DNA of 64,000 nt from Archivesica marissinica (lineage: Eukaryota; Mollusca; Bivalvia; Venerida; Vesicomyidae). How positions within the stretch are numbered: position 1 is the first letter of the stretch; every line of letters starts with the position of its first letter. Below are positions 1 through 12,189 of this stretch, piece by piece. Made by a program: the position numbers and the translations under genes. The DNA lies in assembly GCA_014843695.1 (NCBI GenBank), contig CM026394.1:39354368-39418367 (forward strand). Direction: 5' to 3'. The notes below the pieces were generated by a model that saw only the letters and a list, made by a program, of their open reading frames with translations, did not search any database and was not told the origin of the DNA.

Positions 1-159
1 AAACCAACAGTTTATTGTCCACTAGCAAATAAGGATAATAAATCCACAGACGCCATGCTCTTCTGATTACATAATGTTTCACAGCTACTGAATTTTGAAA
101 ATGGAACAGTAGATAACAACCGGGTTGTGTATCTCAAACAAACGGGCGTGTTTACAATA

Positions 160-752
160 TACAGTCAAACATGTGTTAGTGATCAACTCTATTAAGCAAC
201 CAGTTTCCAGATTCCCTATAATTATGTTATTTTGTATTACATGTTGACATATAAACAGCCAAATTGCATTAAGCAGCCAGTTTCCAGATTCCCTATATGT
301 TATTTCATTACATATTGACATATAAACAGCCAAATTGCATTAAGCAGCCAGTTTCCAGATTCCCTATATGTTATTTTATTACATATTGACATATAAGCAG
401 CCAAACTGCATTAAGCAGCCAGTTTCCAGATACCCTATATGTTATTTCATTACATATTGACATATAAGCAGCCAAACTGCATTAAGCAGCCAGTTTCCAG
501 ATTCCCTATATGTTATTTTTATTACATATAAGCAGCCAACCTGCATTAAACAGCCAGTTTCCAGATTCCCTATATGTTATTTCATTACATATTTGATATT
601 TGACATCTATTAAGCAGCCACACTACATTAAGCAGCCAGTTTCCAGAATCCCTATTACTACATGTATGCTATTTTATTACATATTTGACCTCTATTAAGC
701 AGCCACGCGTTGTGACTCATTGGCAGACTGCTTAAGACAGGTTTGACTGTAC
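160..752. mobile_element. MITE family M1 with expanded core
   Basis: Left end TACAGTCAAACATGTGTTAG, right end GCTTAAGACAGGTTTGACTG with TA: inverted repeats. The core holds about seven 66-70 bp repeats (AAGCAGCCAGTTTCCAG...). A short unexpanded relative is at 22435. Confidence 0.75.
199..700. repeat. 66-70 bp tandem array inside MITE M1
   Basis: About seven copies of a unit containing AAGCAGCCAGTTTCCAGATT and TATATGTTATTT. Confidence 0.9.
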
Positions 753-1126
753 ATCATATCGCAAGGTTAGTGTGTGGTGTAATGTCGCAATATATATAGA
801 TACCAAAAAGAAGCTGTGCACTTGCCTTAGATGTAAATGTATATCCTTTTAGACACACGTATATGGACATTGTGTAACGGAAGTGATAGGAAATGTATTG
901 AAGTCACGAAGAAATTGGTTTTAGATTGATACTATTAGACCAAAGACATATTATGATTGTGATAACGTTGCAGATTAGCTGCTAACATATCGTAATGGTT
1001 ATGCATAACAAACGCGTGTCGGTACTTTCTGTTGTTTTATTGGCTCAAGGACAGTGTGTTTTATTAAAGATATTATAATAATAATTATTCGAAACTATTA
1101 CAACAATAAGCTATTAATCTAAAAAG
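752..1126. other. Intergenic or intronic, nothing recognised
   Basis: AT-rich, no motif or frame. Confidence 0.6.
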
Positions 1127-1388
1127 TCCGCGTCCGTGGTCGAGTTGTTAAGGTCGCTGACTTGTATACCACTGTAACCTATCATCACTGATAGTCACGG
1201 GTTCGAGCCCCGCTCAGGCCGTGTCTCATTTATATGAAAACGTTGCCAGTTTCTTACGGAGGTTGGTGCACCCAATTACTGGTTAACCGCTGGAGCCTGC
1301 CCAGGAAAGGTGTTGTTAGGTAAACTGCCCGCCGGCGATATAGCCCGAAATGGTGCTGATGCAGGCGTAAAACCCGAAATATAACATA
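1127..1388 (+). mobile_element. SINE A
   Basis: tRNA-like head with B box GGGTTCGAGCC, then the family body ending AAACCCGAAATATAACAT. Full length. Confidence 0.9.
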
Positions 1389-1439
1389 GCATATCATTCA
1401 TTCATCCATTCATTTATTGGCAAACGGCAAAACATTGCC

Positions 1440-1784
1440 TTTTTGCCATTTACAATATAATTTATAAATATGGCCAAGATACATTACAAAATGACAGAAT
1501 AATATAAATACATGTACAAAATTATGAACAATCTTGTACCGAATTATTTGAATGAACATTTTCAATTAAGACATTGCAATTCAGTTACTTCAGATATGAC
1601 ATTGAGAAATGTTTCAAATATGGATCTCTATATTCCAAGACCTAGATGTGAAATGTATAAGAAATCATTAGAATACTCTGGTCCAAAGATATGGAATTGT
1701 CTACCATTTGAAATTAAGACATCCAGATCTTTAAATATATTCAAGACAAAATGTAAAGTATGGATACAACGTTTTAATTGGTAG
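1440..1784 (+). pseudogene. LINE 3' coding fragment
   Basis: Encodes MYKIMNNLVPNYLNEHF ... LYIPRPRCEMYKKSLEYSGP, KIWNCLPFEIK and FKTKCKVWIQRFNW, the usual C-terminal end of a LINE reverse-transcriptase polyprotein. A TA-rich tail follows at 1798. The rest of the element is absent. Confidence 0.8.
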
Positions 1785-2185
1785 ACACTAGACAGTTATA
1801 TATATATATAATGATTGTAAATCAATATGCTTATGTCGTTTTGTATTACTATCAAAGTACCTGATTTACTTAGGTTGTTGTTTAAGTTACATTGTACAAC
1901 ATTATGCATGTATATTGTACGGCATAACTATGTTATAATTATTGTGTATGTACATTTATTCTATAGTGTTAACAAATTGAAGAGGGTCCTAAGGAGTATT
2001 AGTTCAAAACTAATTAGGTCACCCTCTATAAATAAAGAAATCTATCTACGTATATCAACAGAATGTCAACATTCATAATTATGACATATAAACCTTCAAT
2101 CAATTAGAAGGAGATTAGAAGTTATCAACCACCTAAGTGACGCCAATGAATAATTAGTCTAGTGAATTATGATTGGTTTCAGACG

Positions 2186-2335
2186 GGTCTGTAGTCCAGT
2201 GGTAACACGCTGGACTGGTAATCCAGGGATCGCAGGTTCGATCCCCCGTCTGACCCTAATAAAGTCTTTCAGATTGGACTTTAAACCGAGGTCTCGTGTC
2301 CGTACATCGTGCACGTAAAAGAACCAGAGGAGAAT
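2186..2335 (+). mobile_element. SINE B, 3' half replaced by an array
   Basis: Head GTCCAGTGGTAACACGCTGG and B box GGTTCGATCCC, body to AGAACCAGAGGAGAA, then straight into the 34-bp array. Confidence 0.9.
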
Positions 2336-2343
2336 TGACTATT

Positions 2344-2645
2344 GGTAGATTATAAAAAACATGGATATCCCCCTATGGTAGATCATAAAAAAACATGTAT
2401 ATCTACCTATGGTAGATTATAAAAAACATGGATGTCCCCCTATGGTAGATTATAAAAACACATGGATGTCCCCCTATGGTAGATTATAAAAACACATGGA
2501 TGTCCCCCTATGGTAGATTATAAAAACACATGGATGTCCCCCTATGGTAGATTATAAAAACACATGGATGTCCCCCTATGGTAGATTATAAAAACACATG
2601 GATGTACCCCTATGGTAGATTATAAAAACACATGGATGCCCCCCT
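2344..2645. repeat. 34-bp tandem array
   Basis: About nine units with CTATGGTAGATTATAAAAAC. Ends 58 nt before the first receptor exon. Confidence 0.95.
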
Positions 2646-2703
2646 ACTGTATGCTAGTAGTGAAGCTTTAAGTGATACATTATTGGTCCACCTTAGGTAA
2701 CAG

Positions 2704-2807
2704 CTGCTCTCGAGTGTGGGATGGAGTCATGTGCTGGCCTCCGACAGAGAAGGGTACCGTTGCGTCCATGGCATGTCCGGATTATGTCAACAGATTTAAA
2801 CTAAACG
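2704..2807 (+). CDS. PTH1R-like: PTHR-like receptor, ectodomain exon 1 of 2 seen
   Basis: Reads CSRVWDGVMCWPP, then a stretch ending MACPDYVNRFKLN. This is the first half of the hormone-receptor (HRM) domain, holding conserved Cys 2, 3 and 4's neighbourhood and the invariant Trp-Asp and CPDY motifs. The donor is AACG|GTAAGA, phase 1. It joins exactly to the AG that opens the exon at 11459 to make a Glu codon. The acceptor is either CAG at 2701-2703, leaving one base to finish a codon, or TAG at 2693-2695; both keep frame. The first conserved Cys of the family is absent, so at least one more coding exon must lie upstream of the window. Confidence 0.9.
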
Positions 2808-2809
2808 GT

Positions 2810-3325
2810 AAGAATATATCTATTAAGAATTATGTTTTCAGATAATCCGACATATCACCATTTTGTTAGCGAATATGTCCATGAAAATGAAGCTGTTAAG
2901 TTAATTGAAGAAGTCTGGCACTGATTTTCCGTCAGTTTAAACATTAATTATTTCAGTGTTGTTTTACATGTAATCATGAAATGAACATTTTACATGTAAT
3001 TTAACAGGAGTAGACTGAAATAGATTAGAACGATATAAACTCCTTTGATCGACCTAATAGAACGCAGAGACACGCAAATTGAAATATACTAGAGGACATA
3101 GAAAACGCACACCTACATAATAGGATTAGTATTACATGAAAACTAAATACGAAGGATTCCATCAAAGATATATCACATCTTTATTTATTACCAAACACAA
3201 ACTGAACAACTAAAACTATTCCAACATGTTTAAAACTATTCCAACATGTTTAAAACTATGTATTTATATAGTTATTGATTTTCATGTTCAAATGTTCAAT
3301 GATTTATTGAGAAAAACAATACAGT
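2810..3325. other. Start of the first intron, nothing recognised
   Basis: AT-rich; only a short duplication TTTAAAACTATTCCAACATG at about 3215-3250. Confidence 0.6.
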
Positions 3326-3329
3326 TTAA

Positions 3330-3660
3330 CTCTTTCGGCGCCACTGGCGAACATTTGCGACTGCCTGGCAGAGCGCCACGGGCGAATATATGCGACGAGG
3401 ACACCCTCTCCTGATCTATTTTGTTCCTTAATTTTTAATAAAATATTTTTAATAAAATATATTAAATTAATTTATTTTTGAACCTATGTTAACAAAATGT
3501 ATACAGTTGAAAGAATACTATGTATTGAATATATGCACAATTGGTCAATAAACAAAAAAGTGACAGCATTTTAGCTGGGGTACCCCGCATTGTTTATGAG
3601 ATTCCAAAAACAAGCTGGCGCTGGGGAGTCTGTTATCTGAGCTGGCTGGCGCCGAAAGAG
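3330..3660. mobile_element. piggyBac-like MITE with TTAA target duplication
   Basis: 331 bp between TTAA at 3326-3329 and TTAA at 3661-3664. Ends CTCTTTCGGCGCCACTGGCG and GCTGGCGCCGAAAGAG are inverted repeats. No coding capacity. Confidence 0.8.
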
Positions 3661-3749
3661 TTAATGTCACAAACACAAATGAAAATATAGAAAAGGTGGA
3701 ACATTCTACATATGATATATAATATTAATTTCACGAGAAAGGTGTGTGG

Positions 3750-3940
3750 TGTCTACACAAGGTATGAATCAAAATACATTGTACATACTTGTACGTTGTA
3801 TAAATACGATTTACCAGCTAATATAAATACATTGTACATACATGTACGTTGTATAAATACAATTTACCAGCTAGTATAAATACATTGTGCATACCTGTAC
3901 GTTGTATAAATACGATTTACCAGCTAATATAAATACAACT
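3750..3940. repeat. About 60-bp array, three units
   Basis: Units with GTACGTTGTATAAATACGAT and TTTACCAGCTAATATAAATA. Confidence 0.9.
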
Positions 3941-4911
3941 ATGAAATCCGACTATAGATTAATAATCTAGATTTTATCGTACAATATGATGTCTATATTA
4001 CATAAAATTAGGCCACACATAGTAGAAATATTGGGTTGTCGTGACCATAATATGTGTACGAATGTGAAAGATTTATTCACAATTGTCGGAAAGTATTGAC
4101 TACTTTTTTGATCAAATTGCAATTGGATGATGATAGCAACGATTTAAATTTGTTCATATTTGGACATCTACAATGATATTTAGGTAAATATTGATTTCTT
4201 AAATCTCTATAGAATGGACATGAAAGCAAGAGGTGATATTCATTTTCTACAACATTCATAGTACATTTAGTACATAATCTGCGGTCTCTGGGGACATTTC
4301 GCCAACGACCTTCCTCAACTAATAGTTTATGAACTGAGCATCTAAACCTTGACAATGCTACCATATGTTTATTATTACGTACACAATTTAAATATATTTC
4401 TGTAACAACATTAGTCTTGAATACTGTATATAATTCTAATATAGCTTGCACGTTAATGTCAGAATACCATTGTAACAAAAACTGGTCATGTATGCATCTA
4501 ATAACAGAATGAGTTTGCAATTTAGTTATCGAGTCACAATTTCAGAAATAGGCAAATCCTAAATTATTTAACAACTATTTAACATCGATAGCACATTTGT
4601 TAATTAAATTATTACTGTTATCACACATAGTGAACATCTTATACAGCAGTGATTCCTTTTTTGACATTATTTTGTACCAATATCGGATAATCATAATTTT
4701 ACGAAGAACAATAAAAGTAAATCTAGCAAACTCCACATAAACTGCAGCACTATTTGTGCATTGCCTAACACCAATAAGTCGCTTTAAATACTTTAGTTGA
4801 ATACGTTCAATATCAAGTGCTTTATGAAAACCCCAAATTTCACAGCCGTAGTTACGAATAGGGCTTATCATGGAATCAAATATTTTTACTTTATCATTTA
4901 TGTCTAGAGAA

Positions 4912-5178
4912 GTCCGCCTCCGTGGTAGAGTGATTAAGGTCGCTGACTTGTATACCACTGTAACCTATCATCACTGATGGTCACGTGTTCGAGCTCCGCT
5001 CAGACCCGTGTCTCATTTATATGAAAAAGTTGGCAGTTTCTTACGGAGGTTGGTGCACCCAAGTACTGGTTAACTGCTGGAGCCTGTCCAGGAAAGGTGT
5101 TGCTAGGTAAACTGCCCGCCGGCGATATAGCCCAAAATGGTGCTGATGCAGGCGTAAAACCCGAAATATAACATAATA
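4912..5178 (+). mobile_element. SINE A inserted in the LINE
   Basis: Full-length copy between 12-bp target duplications ATGTCTAGAGAA (4900-4911, 5179-5190). Confidence 0.95.
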
Positions 5179-5534
5179 ATGTCTAGAGAAACATTATCAA
5201 ACAAATTATACAGTGAAAACAAAGCTCTTGATGCTTACAGTGATAACAACTTGTGTGCTTGTAGGATACAACTATTGGAAGATAATGTTACCCCCGAGTA
5301 GGTAAATTTAGTAACTAATTTGAGCTTATAATTATTATAAGTTAAATTAACGGTTTCTGTCCTATTACCCTTCTTGCAGACCATTACAACAGTTTTATCA
5401 ATATTTACAGTAATACCACAGGAAGTACAGTCAAGATAAAGATTATTCAAAAGTGTCTGCAACCCATTCTCAGAATACGACATTAATACAGTATCATCAG
5501 CGAATAAAAGCAGAAATAGCCTCGTCAATAGTTA

Positions 5535-5985
5535 CTGAATCTAAATCATTACTATATAACTGAATCTAAATCATTACTATATAACTGAATCTAAATCATT
5601 ACTATATAACTGAATCTAAATCATTACTATATAACTGAATCTAAATCATTACTATATAACTGAATCTAAATCATTACTATATAACTGAATCTAAATCATT
5701 ACTATATAACTGAATCTAAATCATTACTATATAACTGAATCTAAATCATTACTATATAACTGAATCTAAATCATTACTATATAACTGAATCTAAATCATT
5801 ACTATATAACTGAATCTAAATCATTACTATATAACTGAATCTAAATCATTACTATATAACTGAATCTAAATCATTACTATATAACTGAATCTAAATCATT
5901 ACTATATAACTGAATCTAAATCATTACTATATAACTGAATCTAAATCATTACTATATAACTGAATCTAAATCATTACTATATAAA
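5535..5985. repeat. 25-bp tandem array inside LINE RT
   Basis: About 18 near-identical units with CTGAATCTAAATCATTACTA. On the minus strand the unit begins LYSNDLDS, which continues into the RT frame (VTIDEA... FADDT). Confidence 0.97.
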
Positions 5986-6580
5986 TTATCATATATGTCA
6001 TTTATGAAAAATATAAATAATAATGGAGAGAGAGGATCACCTTGCTTAACACCGGAATAACTATCAAAGCAGTCTGTAAGCACCCCTTTAGTTCTTACAA
6101 AAGCATTTCGACACATTTTGAGAATGTACCAATAGTAATTAGCTTAGCTCATACCCCATTTCTGTAGACCAAATCGAATTTTAAAATCAACAAAAGCCAA
6201 GTATAGCTTACGTTTTCACGAGATATAACCCGTTCAATTAAAGACGAAAGTACAAAAATACAATCAATTGTGCTTTTTCTTTTACGAAAACCAAACTGAA
6301 ATTCAGGAACATGATTATTACTTTCAGCCCATTTACGAAGTCTTGTATCTAATACATTAGAAACTATCTTTGAAATTATACTTGTGAGGGTAATTCCTCT
6401 ATAGTTATTCACATCAGCTGGGTCACCTTTCTTTAGTTATTCACATCAGCTGGGTCACCTTTCTTGGGCACTGGCACAACAACACCGTTTGTCCAGCTAG
6501 ATGGATAAATGCAATTGGTATACATATGATTAAAAAGTTCACATAATAATATTAATATTTTTTCAACAAAACAGAAAAAC

Positions 6581-7810
6581 ATGTCAGACATTAAACCATC
6601 AATACCACCACTTTTACCAGACATTAAACCATCAATACCACCACTTTTACCAGACTTTAAACCATCAATACCACCACTTTTACCAGACTTTAAACCATCA
6701 ATACCACCACTTTTACCAGACTTTAAACCATCAATACCACCACTTTTACCAAACTTTAAACCATCAATACCACCACTTTTACCAGACTTTAAACCATCAG
6801 TACCACCACTTTTACCAGACATTAAACCATCAATACCACCACTTTTACCAGACTTTAAACCATCAATACCACCACTTTTACCAGACTTTAAACCATCAAT
6901 ACCACCACTTTTACCAGACATTAAACCATCGGTACCACCACTTTTACCAGACTTTAAACCATCAATACCACCACTTTGACCAGACATTAAACCATCAATA
7001 CCACCACTTTTACCAGACTTTAAACCATCAATACCACCACTTTTACCAGACTTAAACCATCAATACCACCACTTTTACCAGACATAAACCATCAATACCA
7101 CCACTTTTACCAGACTTTAAACCATCAATACCACCACTTTACCAGACATTAAACCATCAATACCACCACTTTTACCAGACATTAAACCATCAGTACCACC
7201 ACTTTTACCAGACTTTAAACCATCAATACCACCACTTTTACCAGACTTTAAACCATCAATACCACCACTTTTACCAGACATTAAACCATCAATACCACCA
7301 CTTTTACCAGACATTAAACCATCAGTACCACCACTTTTACCAGACTTTAAACCATCAGTACCATGACTTTTACCAGACTTTAAACCATCAGTACCACCAC
7401 TTTTACCAGACATTAAACCATCAGTACCATGACTTTTACCAGACTTTAAACCTCAATACCACCACTTTTACCAGACATTAAACCATCAGTACCACCACTT
7501 TTACCAGACTTTAAACCATCAATACCACCACTTTTACCAGACATTAAACCATCAATACCACCACTTTTACCAGACTTTAAACCATCAGTACCACCACTTT
7601 TACCAGACTTTAAACCATCAGTACCATGACTTTTACCAGACTTTAAACCATCAATACCACCACTTTTACCAGACTTTAAACCATCAGTACCACCACTTTT
7701 ACCAGACTTTAAACCATCAGTACCATGACTTTTACCAGACTTTAAACCATCAATACCACCACTTTTACCAGACATTAAACCATCAGTAACACCACTTTTA
7801 CCAGACTTTT
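6581..7810. repeat. 33-bp tandem array inside LINE RT
   Basis: About 37 units; minus strand reads KSGGIDGL(K/M)SG, 11 codons, repeated in frame. It continues into MSDMFFCFVEKI of the RT. Confidence 0.97.
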
Positions 7811-8413
7811 AAAAGGCAGTGCATTGATTACCTCTTAGACAATAAAAGATTTGTCAAGAGATTCAACTTCTACATGATTAACGTTCAAGAGATCATGTTC
7901 TACATCCGGTCGCGTAAAACGTTGATCATTAGAGAATAAATTACTAAAATGTTGAAAAAGTCATCTTTAGTTAGATTACTTTGTTTAGCATTTTTGTTTT
8001 TAAGTTTATTAATTTCACTCCAAAACTGTTGTGGTTGGGACGTAGCTAAACTATGCAAATAACATTTTTGCTTGGCTTTAAACACCGCCTGTGCTTTACG
8101 TTTTACACAGCGATATACGCGACGCTTACTAATCAAACCATCACGATTATGCAATGTTGGTATGTCCTATTTGCTGAACGAAATTCACGTCTAGCTTGCT
8201 CACAGTCACGTGTGAACCAAGGACCGGAGTACTTGCGTTTACTTTTCGACTTATTGATATTAACAGTTTTACCAAATACAGTAATAGCATTATCATGTAA
8301 AACATTAGAAAAACGGCTTATACCATCATCAATATCTGCAGACAATATGTTGGTAACTATTGAATCTAGTTTATTCATGTTGGATTCTATTAATGACAAA
8401 TATTCATCATTCT

Positions 8414-8650
8414 CGTGGAAGTCGTGATGGTGCAGTGGATGCGCGTTCGCTTCAGGTGCGAAAGGTCTGGAGTTCGAGCCCCGCTGGAGCCGTTACGATT
8501 GTGTCCTTAGGCAAGGCATTTAAATTCCACGTTGCCTCTTCTCTCCCTCGTGGCGATGGATTCCATCAGGAATGAGGTCTCGAGAGTGATTTATATAAGT
8601 TGAAAGAACGTGTTTCGCAATCGAGCAAAAATAAATTTGTATAAAAAAAA
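8414..8650 (+). mobile_element. SINE C inserted in the LINE
   Basis: Full length with A/T tail; 12-bp duplication ATTCATCATTCT at 8401-8412 and 8651-8662. Confidence 0.95.
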
Positions 8651-9266
8651 ATTCATCATTCTTCTGATTGTCCCAAAAAATCCAATCTACACAAATATCC
8701 GCGTTAATTGGTAAATCATGTATATTGTTAACATTTAGAGATATTTGCACAGGCATATGAGGAGAAAACGAGTACAAATCGTGTATCATAAAATCACATA
8801 TCAAGTTAAAGGATTCAGCAGATATAAGTACACAGTCAATAAGACTACTGCCAATAGTAGACATATACGTGTAGCTACCTACACCAGCATCATCACCTGG
8901 ACGACCGTTCACAATTTTAAGATCGCTATTTAGGCATAATTCGAGCAAATTTTGACCCGAAACATTAGCTCGTTTATCCATAGTAAATATATGCGGAATA
9001 TCAGGTACATCAGAAACATCATCATCAATGTCTAAAACGTTAAGAAATTTGTTGTAAATATTGCTATTATCTAATACAACATCAGATCGTTCACCACATC
9101 TGTCATGTAGGTCCCCAATTACTGAAACACTACCCGTTGTAAGTACTTTCTTACATTCTCCTCTAAGGAAGCAATAAAGCCCAATTCATGGGACATATAA
9201 TATATTGAACTGGATGGCGGTATATACGCAAAACATACATATAAAACATTATTAAAACCGAAAATC

Positions 9267-9530
9267 TCCGCCTTCGTGGTCGAGTGGTTAAGGTCGCTGA
9301 CTTGTATACCACTGTAACCTATCATCACTGATGGTCATGGGTTCGAGACCCACTCAGGCCGTGTCTCATTTATATGAAAAAGTTGGCAGTTTCTTACGGA
9401 GGTTGGTGTACCCAAGTACTGGCTAACCGCTGGAGCCTGCCCAGGAAAGGTGTTGTTAGGTAAACTGCCCGCCGGTGATATAGCCCGAAATGGTGCTGAT
9501 GCAGGCGTAAAACCCGAAATATAACCTGAA
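9267..9530 (+). mobile_element. SINE A inserted in the LINE endonuclease region
   Basis: Full length; interrupts the LINE frame between FCKTFFGF and NNVLYVCFAY-type sequence. Flanks share ACCCGAAAAT/ACCGAAAAT. Confidence 0.9.
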
Positions 9531-9666
9531 TATAACATAAACCCGAAAAATGTTTTACAGAATTTTGCCCAAATATAACCAGATTTTTCATGTAAAAACA
9601 CACTTATCCGAAGTGTGCGTTTTCTATGTCCTCTTATATAGAACGAAATGATGTAACGTTCAGAAA

Positions 9667-9930
9667 TCAAGAATTAATTTTCCTTTCTGTTTTATTACAC
9701 GTTTCAACAAAGAGCAAATAAGTGAGGCCATTCCATGTGGTGACGTCCTTTCCGTTATAAGAACTGTCATAAAAATGCCACAAAACGGTAAACAGACAGA
9801 TTGTGTTTGCTGATTCGTTAAAACGTCCACTAGAGCTTTGATAACAATATGTTGTCGCGTTTTCCATAGCGACGTTGTAAATTACATTTACTTCCACAAA
9901 ATGAACGCTATTGTTTGTGTTGCAATACAC
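9667..9930 (-). other. Minus-strand 87-codon ORF, unrecognised
   Basis: Reads VHFVEVNVIYNVAMENATTY then CYQSSSGRFNESANT. It sits between two LINE remnants of opposite strand. No family recognised; may be chance. Confidence 0.2.
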
Positions 9931-10140
9931 ACGACCTAGAAGACGAATATCATGTTATACTTGTTTGCCCGTGCTATTTAGATATGAGAAAACTTTACAT
10001 AAAGAAATATTATTTTGTTAGACCAAATTGAAAAGTTTATTGAATTGTTGCAATCTAATAAAAGACATATCCTATATAATTTAGCTCTATTCTATAATAA
10101 AGCAGTTGACATTAAAATAACACTCTTAAATAATATGACA
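9925..10140 (+). pseudogene. LINE 3' fragment, decayed
   Basis: Frame reads DLEDEYHVILVCPCYLDMRK then LYIKKYYF, like the Cys-rich C-terminal domain seen in the LINE at 4.2 kb, followed by stops. Confidence 0.65.
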
Positions 10141-10312
10141 TAAATCCAATATCAGCACTAATTATTGTTCATCCTCATAATTAGATGCATTTTCTTATTA
10201 TTATCAGATTCTATATGCCACATGACCACGATAAAATTGTTGTATATATTTACATCATATATATTTGTATATATGTATTTGACGATGTACCATGTACAAG
10301 TCTTAATAACAT

Positions 10313-10340
10313 TTCTGTTCTGTTCTGTTCTGTTCTGTTC
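10313..10340. repeat. (TTCTG)n microsatellite
   Basis: Five copies. Confidence 0.9.
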
Positions 10341-10490
10341 TTGACTTCAACAAGGGCAACCAACCAGTAGATTTGTTGGGCAGAGCTTGTTCCATTTAGC
10401 AGCTAACGAATGATTATTGATTCCATGATTACCGACTACAAGCATCATAATCAATATCAAATCTTTCTGGTAGAGACATATGCATAATTT

Positions 10491-11146
10491 TAATATAGTT
10501 TATTTGGGTTTTATTTGTTTTATTATAGTTTATTTGTTTTTTAATTTGTTTTATTATAGTTTATTTGGGTTTATTTGTTTTATTATAGTTTATTTGGTTT
10601 TTATTTGTTTTAATATAGTTTATTTGGCTTTTATTTGTTTTTTATTTGTTTTAATATAGTTTATTTGGTTTTTATTTGTTTTTTATTTGTTTTATTATAG
10701 TTTATTTGGTTATGTGTTTTAATATAGTTTATTTGGTTATGTGTTTTATTATAGTTTATTTGGTTATGTGTTTTATTATAGTTTATTTGGTTATGTGTTT
10801 TATTATAGTTTATTTGGTTTTTATTTGTTTTATTATAGTTTATTTGTTTTTTATTTGTTTTATTATAGTTTATTTGGTTTTTATTTGTTTTATTATAGTT
10901 TATTTGGGTTTTATTTGTTTTATTATAGTTTATTTGGTTTTTATTTGTTTTATTATAGTTTATTTGGGTTTTATGGGTTATATCATAGTTTATATGTTTT
11001 TTATGTGTTTTATTATAGTTTATTTGGGTTTATTTGTTTTATTATAGTTTATTTGGGTTTTATGGGTTATATCATAGTTTATATGGTTTTTATGTGTTTA
11101 TTATACTTTATTTGGTTTTATTTGTTTTATTATAGTTTATTTGGGT
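10491..11146. repeat. About 28-bp A/T array
   Basis: Some 24 units of TTTATTATAGTTTATTTGG with GT-rich variants. Confidence 0.95.
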
Positions 11147-11458
11147 TGTACAGTGAGGGGCAAATGATATGAATTCAACGAGATTAACCACTCGGGTACG
11201 GAGCACATGTGTTCGTCTACGTGATAGAGACCCGACGTCAACGTTACGTCGTGACGTCGTCTATATCACACTGATGTACACCTAAATACGACTATTTGCC
11301 ATTCCCGTGAGTAATTAAGACATACAAGCTTGACAGTGTATTTATTGGATGAATTCACACGAGACCTGTAACTGTCAGCTTGCGTGTTAATGCTTTGTTA
11401 ATGCCATGAAATATTGTGTAGTAATTGTCATTTGTACTTTGTTGATTCTTTATTGTAG

Positions 11459-11595
11459 AGATCGCCACAAGAATGTGTGATAGCACAGGGGAATGGTGGA
11501 TAAATCCAGAGTTTAATGACACCTGGACAAACTTAACACTCTGTTCAGATGCTGAGGGTTCACAGTTTCAATATGATGTACCAGAGATAATTGCT
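11459..11595 (+). CDS. PTH1R-like: PTHR-like receptor, ectodomain exon 2 of 2 seen
   Basis: Reads EIATRMCDSTGEWWINPEF, then NDTWTNLTLCSDAEG, closing the hormone-binding domain with its last two conserved Cys. C-x4-G-x-W and TWxNxTxC are class B signatures. NDT and NLT are potential N-glycosylation sites. The exon ends DVPEIIA just before TM1. Acceptor TTGTAG, donor GCT|GTGAGT, phase 0. Confidence 0.93.
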
Positions 11596-11696
11596 GTGAG
11601 TATAAATACAACCAAAACGAAACATGATTAAATGGATCTGTATATATCGTCCTTGTTTTCGCCGGAGATGTCATTTCTTCTATATACAAATAAATC

Positions 11697-12182
11697 CACA
11701 GACGCTTGGTCTGGACAAATGGTGTCGTGTTCAAAACAAACAAAATGTTTTCAATATTTTACAGACGGATCTGTAGTACAGTGGTTAACACGCTGGACTG
11801 GTTAATCCAGGGATCGCTGGTTCGATCCCTGTCTGACCATAATAAAATTAACATTCTTTCAGATGGGACGTTAAACCGAGATCTCGTGTCGGTGATATAC
11901 ACCGTACACCTAAAACAACCAGAGGAGACTCTGGAATGGGTCTCTGTCTGTATCATTGCACTATCCTCCAAAATTTAAAATGACTAATCTCTTCAAGAGG
12001 CGTTTTTTAAAAAGATTTTTAATTTGTTTTAAAGAACAGTATGATACACCATAGGCCATATCCAAGCAAGTTAAAAATGGACACCACGTCACTAACAAAG
12101 TCATACACAAGTATAAGTTAGAACAAGATTTAAAAAAATGTGTTTGGGTTTTGAACCCGATACCATTTGCCAATCAAGCATA
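11697..12182. mobile_element. MITE family M3 split by SINE B
   Basis: Left part CAGACGCTTGGTCTGGACAA near 11697 and right part with GGTTTTGAACCCGATACC near 12150, separated by the SINE B at 11762. Compare the intact copy at 52236. Confidence 0.6.
11762..11998 (+). mobile_element. SINE B
   Basis: Head and body present, inserted in MITE M3. Confidence 0.9.
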
Positions 12183-12189
12183 TGCCTAT

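Larger units (their letters stand above)
4077..9680 (-). pseudogene. Broken LINE (APE endonuclease / reverse transcriptase), minus strand
   Basis: A non-LTR retrotransposon ORF2 in order from 9680 down. The endonuclease has IGDLHDRCGERSD, then NLLELCLNSDLKIVNGRPGD and SSLIDCVLIS with SPHMPV. The linker has GPWFTRDCEQARREF and PQQFWSEINKL. The RT has VVVPVPKKGDPADVNNYRGI, GFRKRKSTIDCIFVL and FADDTVLM. The C-terminal part has RFRCSVHKLLVEEGRW, RRLCTKC and EYHLLLSCPFYRDLR. It is interrupted by SINE A at 9267 and 4912, SINE C at 8414, a 33-bp array at 6581 and a 25-bp array at 5535, plus frameshifts and stops. Clade not assigned. It lies antisense in the first receptor intron. Confidence 0.9.

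Noticed and set aside
1127..1220. tRNA genes at the many B-box matches
   Set aside because: Each is followed by a conserved SINE body and occurs in many copies, several with target duplications; heads do not fold as full tRNAs.
11961..12173. 70-codon minus ORF
   Set aside because: Lies in the right part of MITE M3 and SINE B tail.
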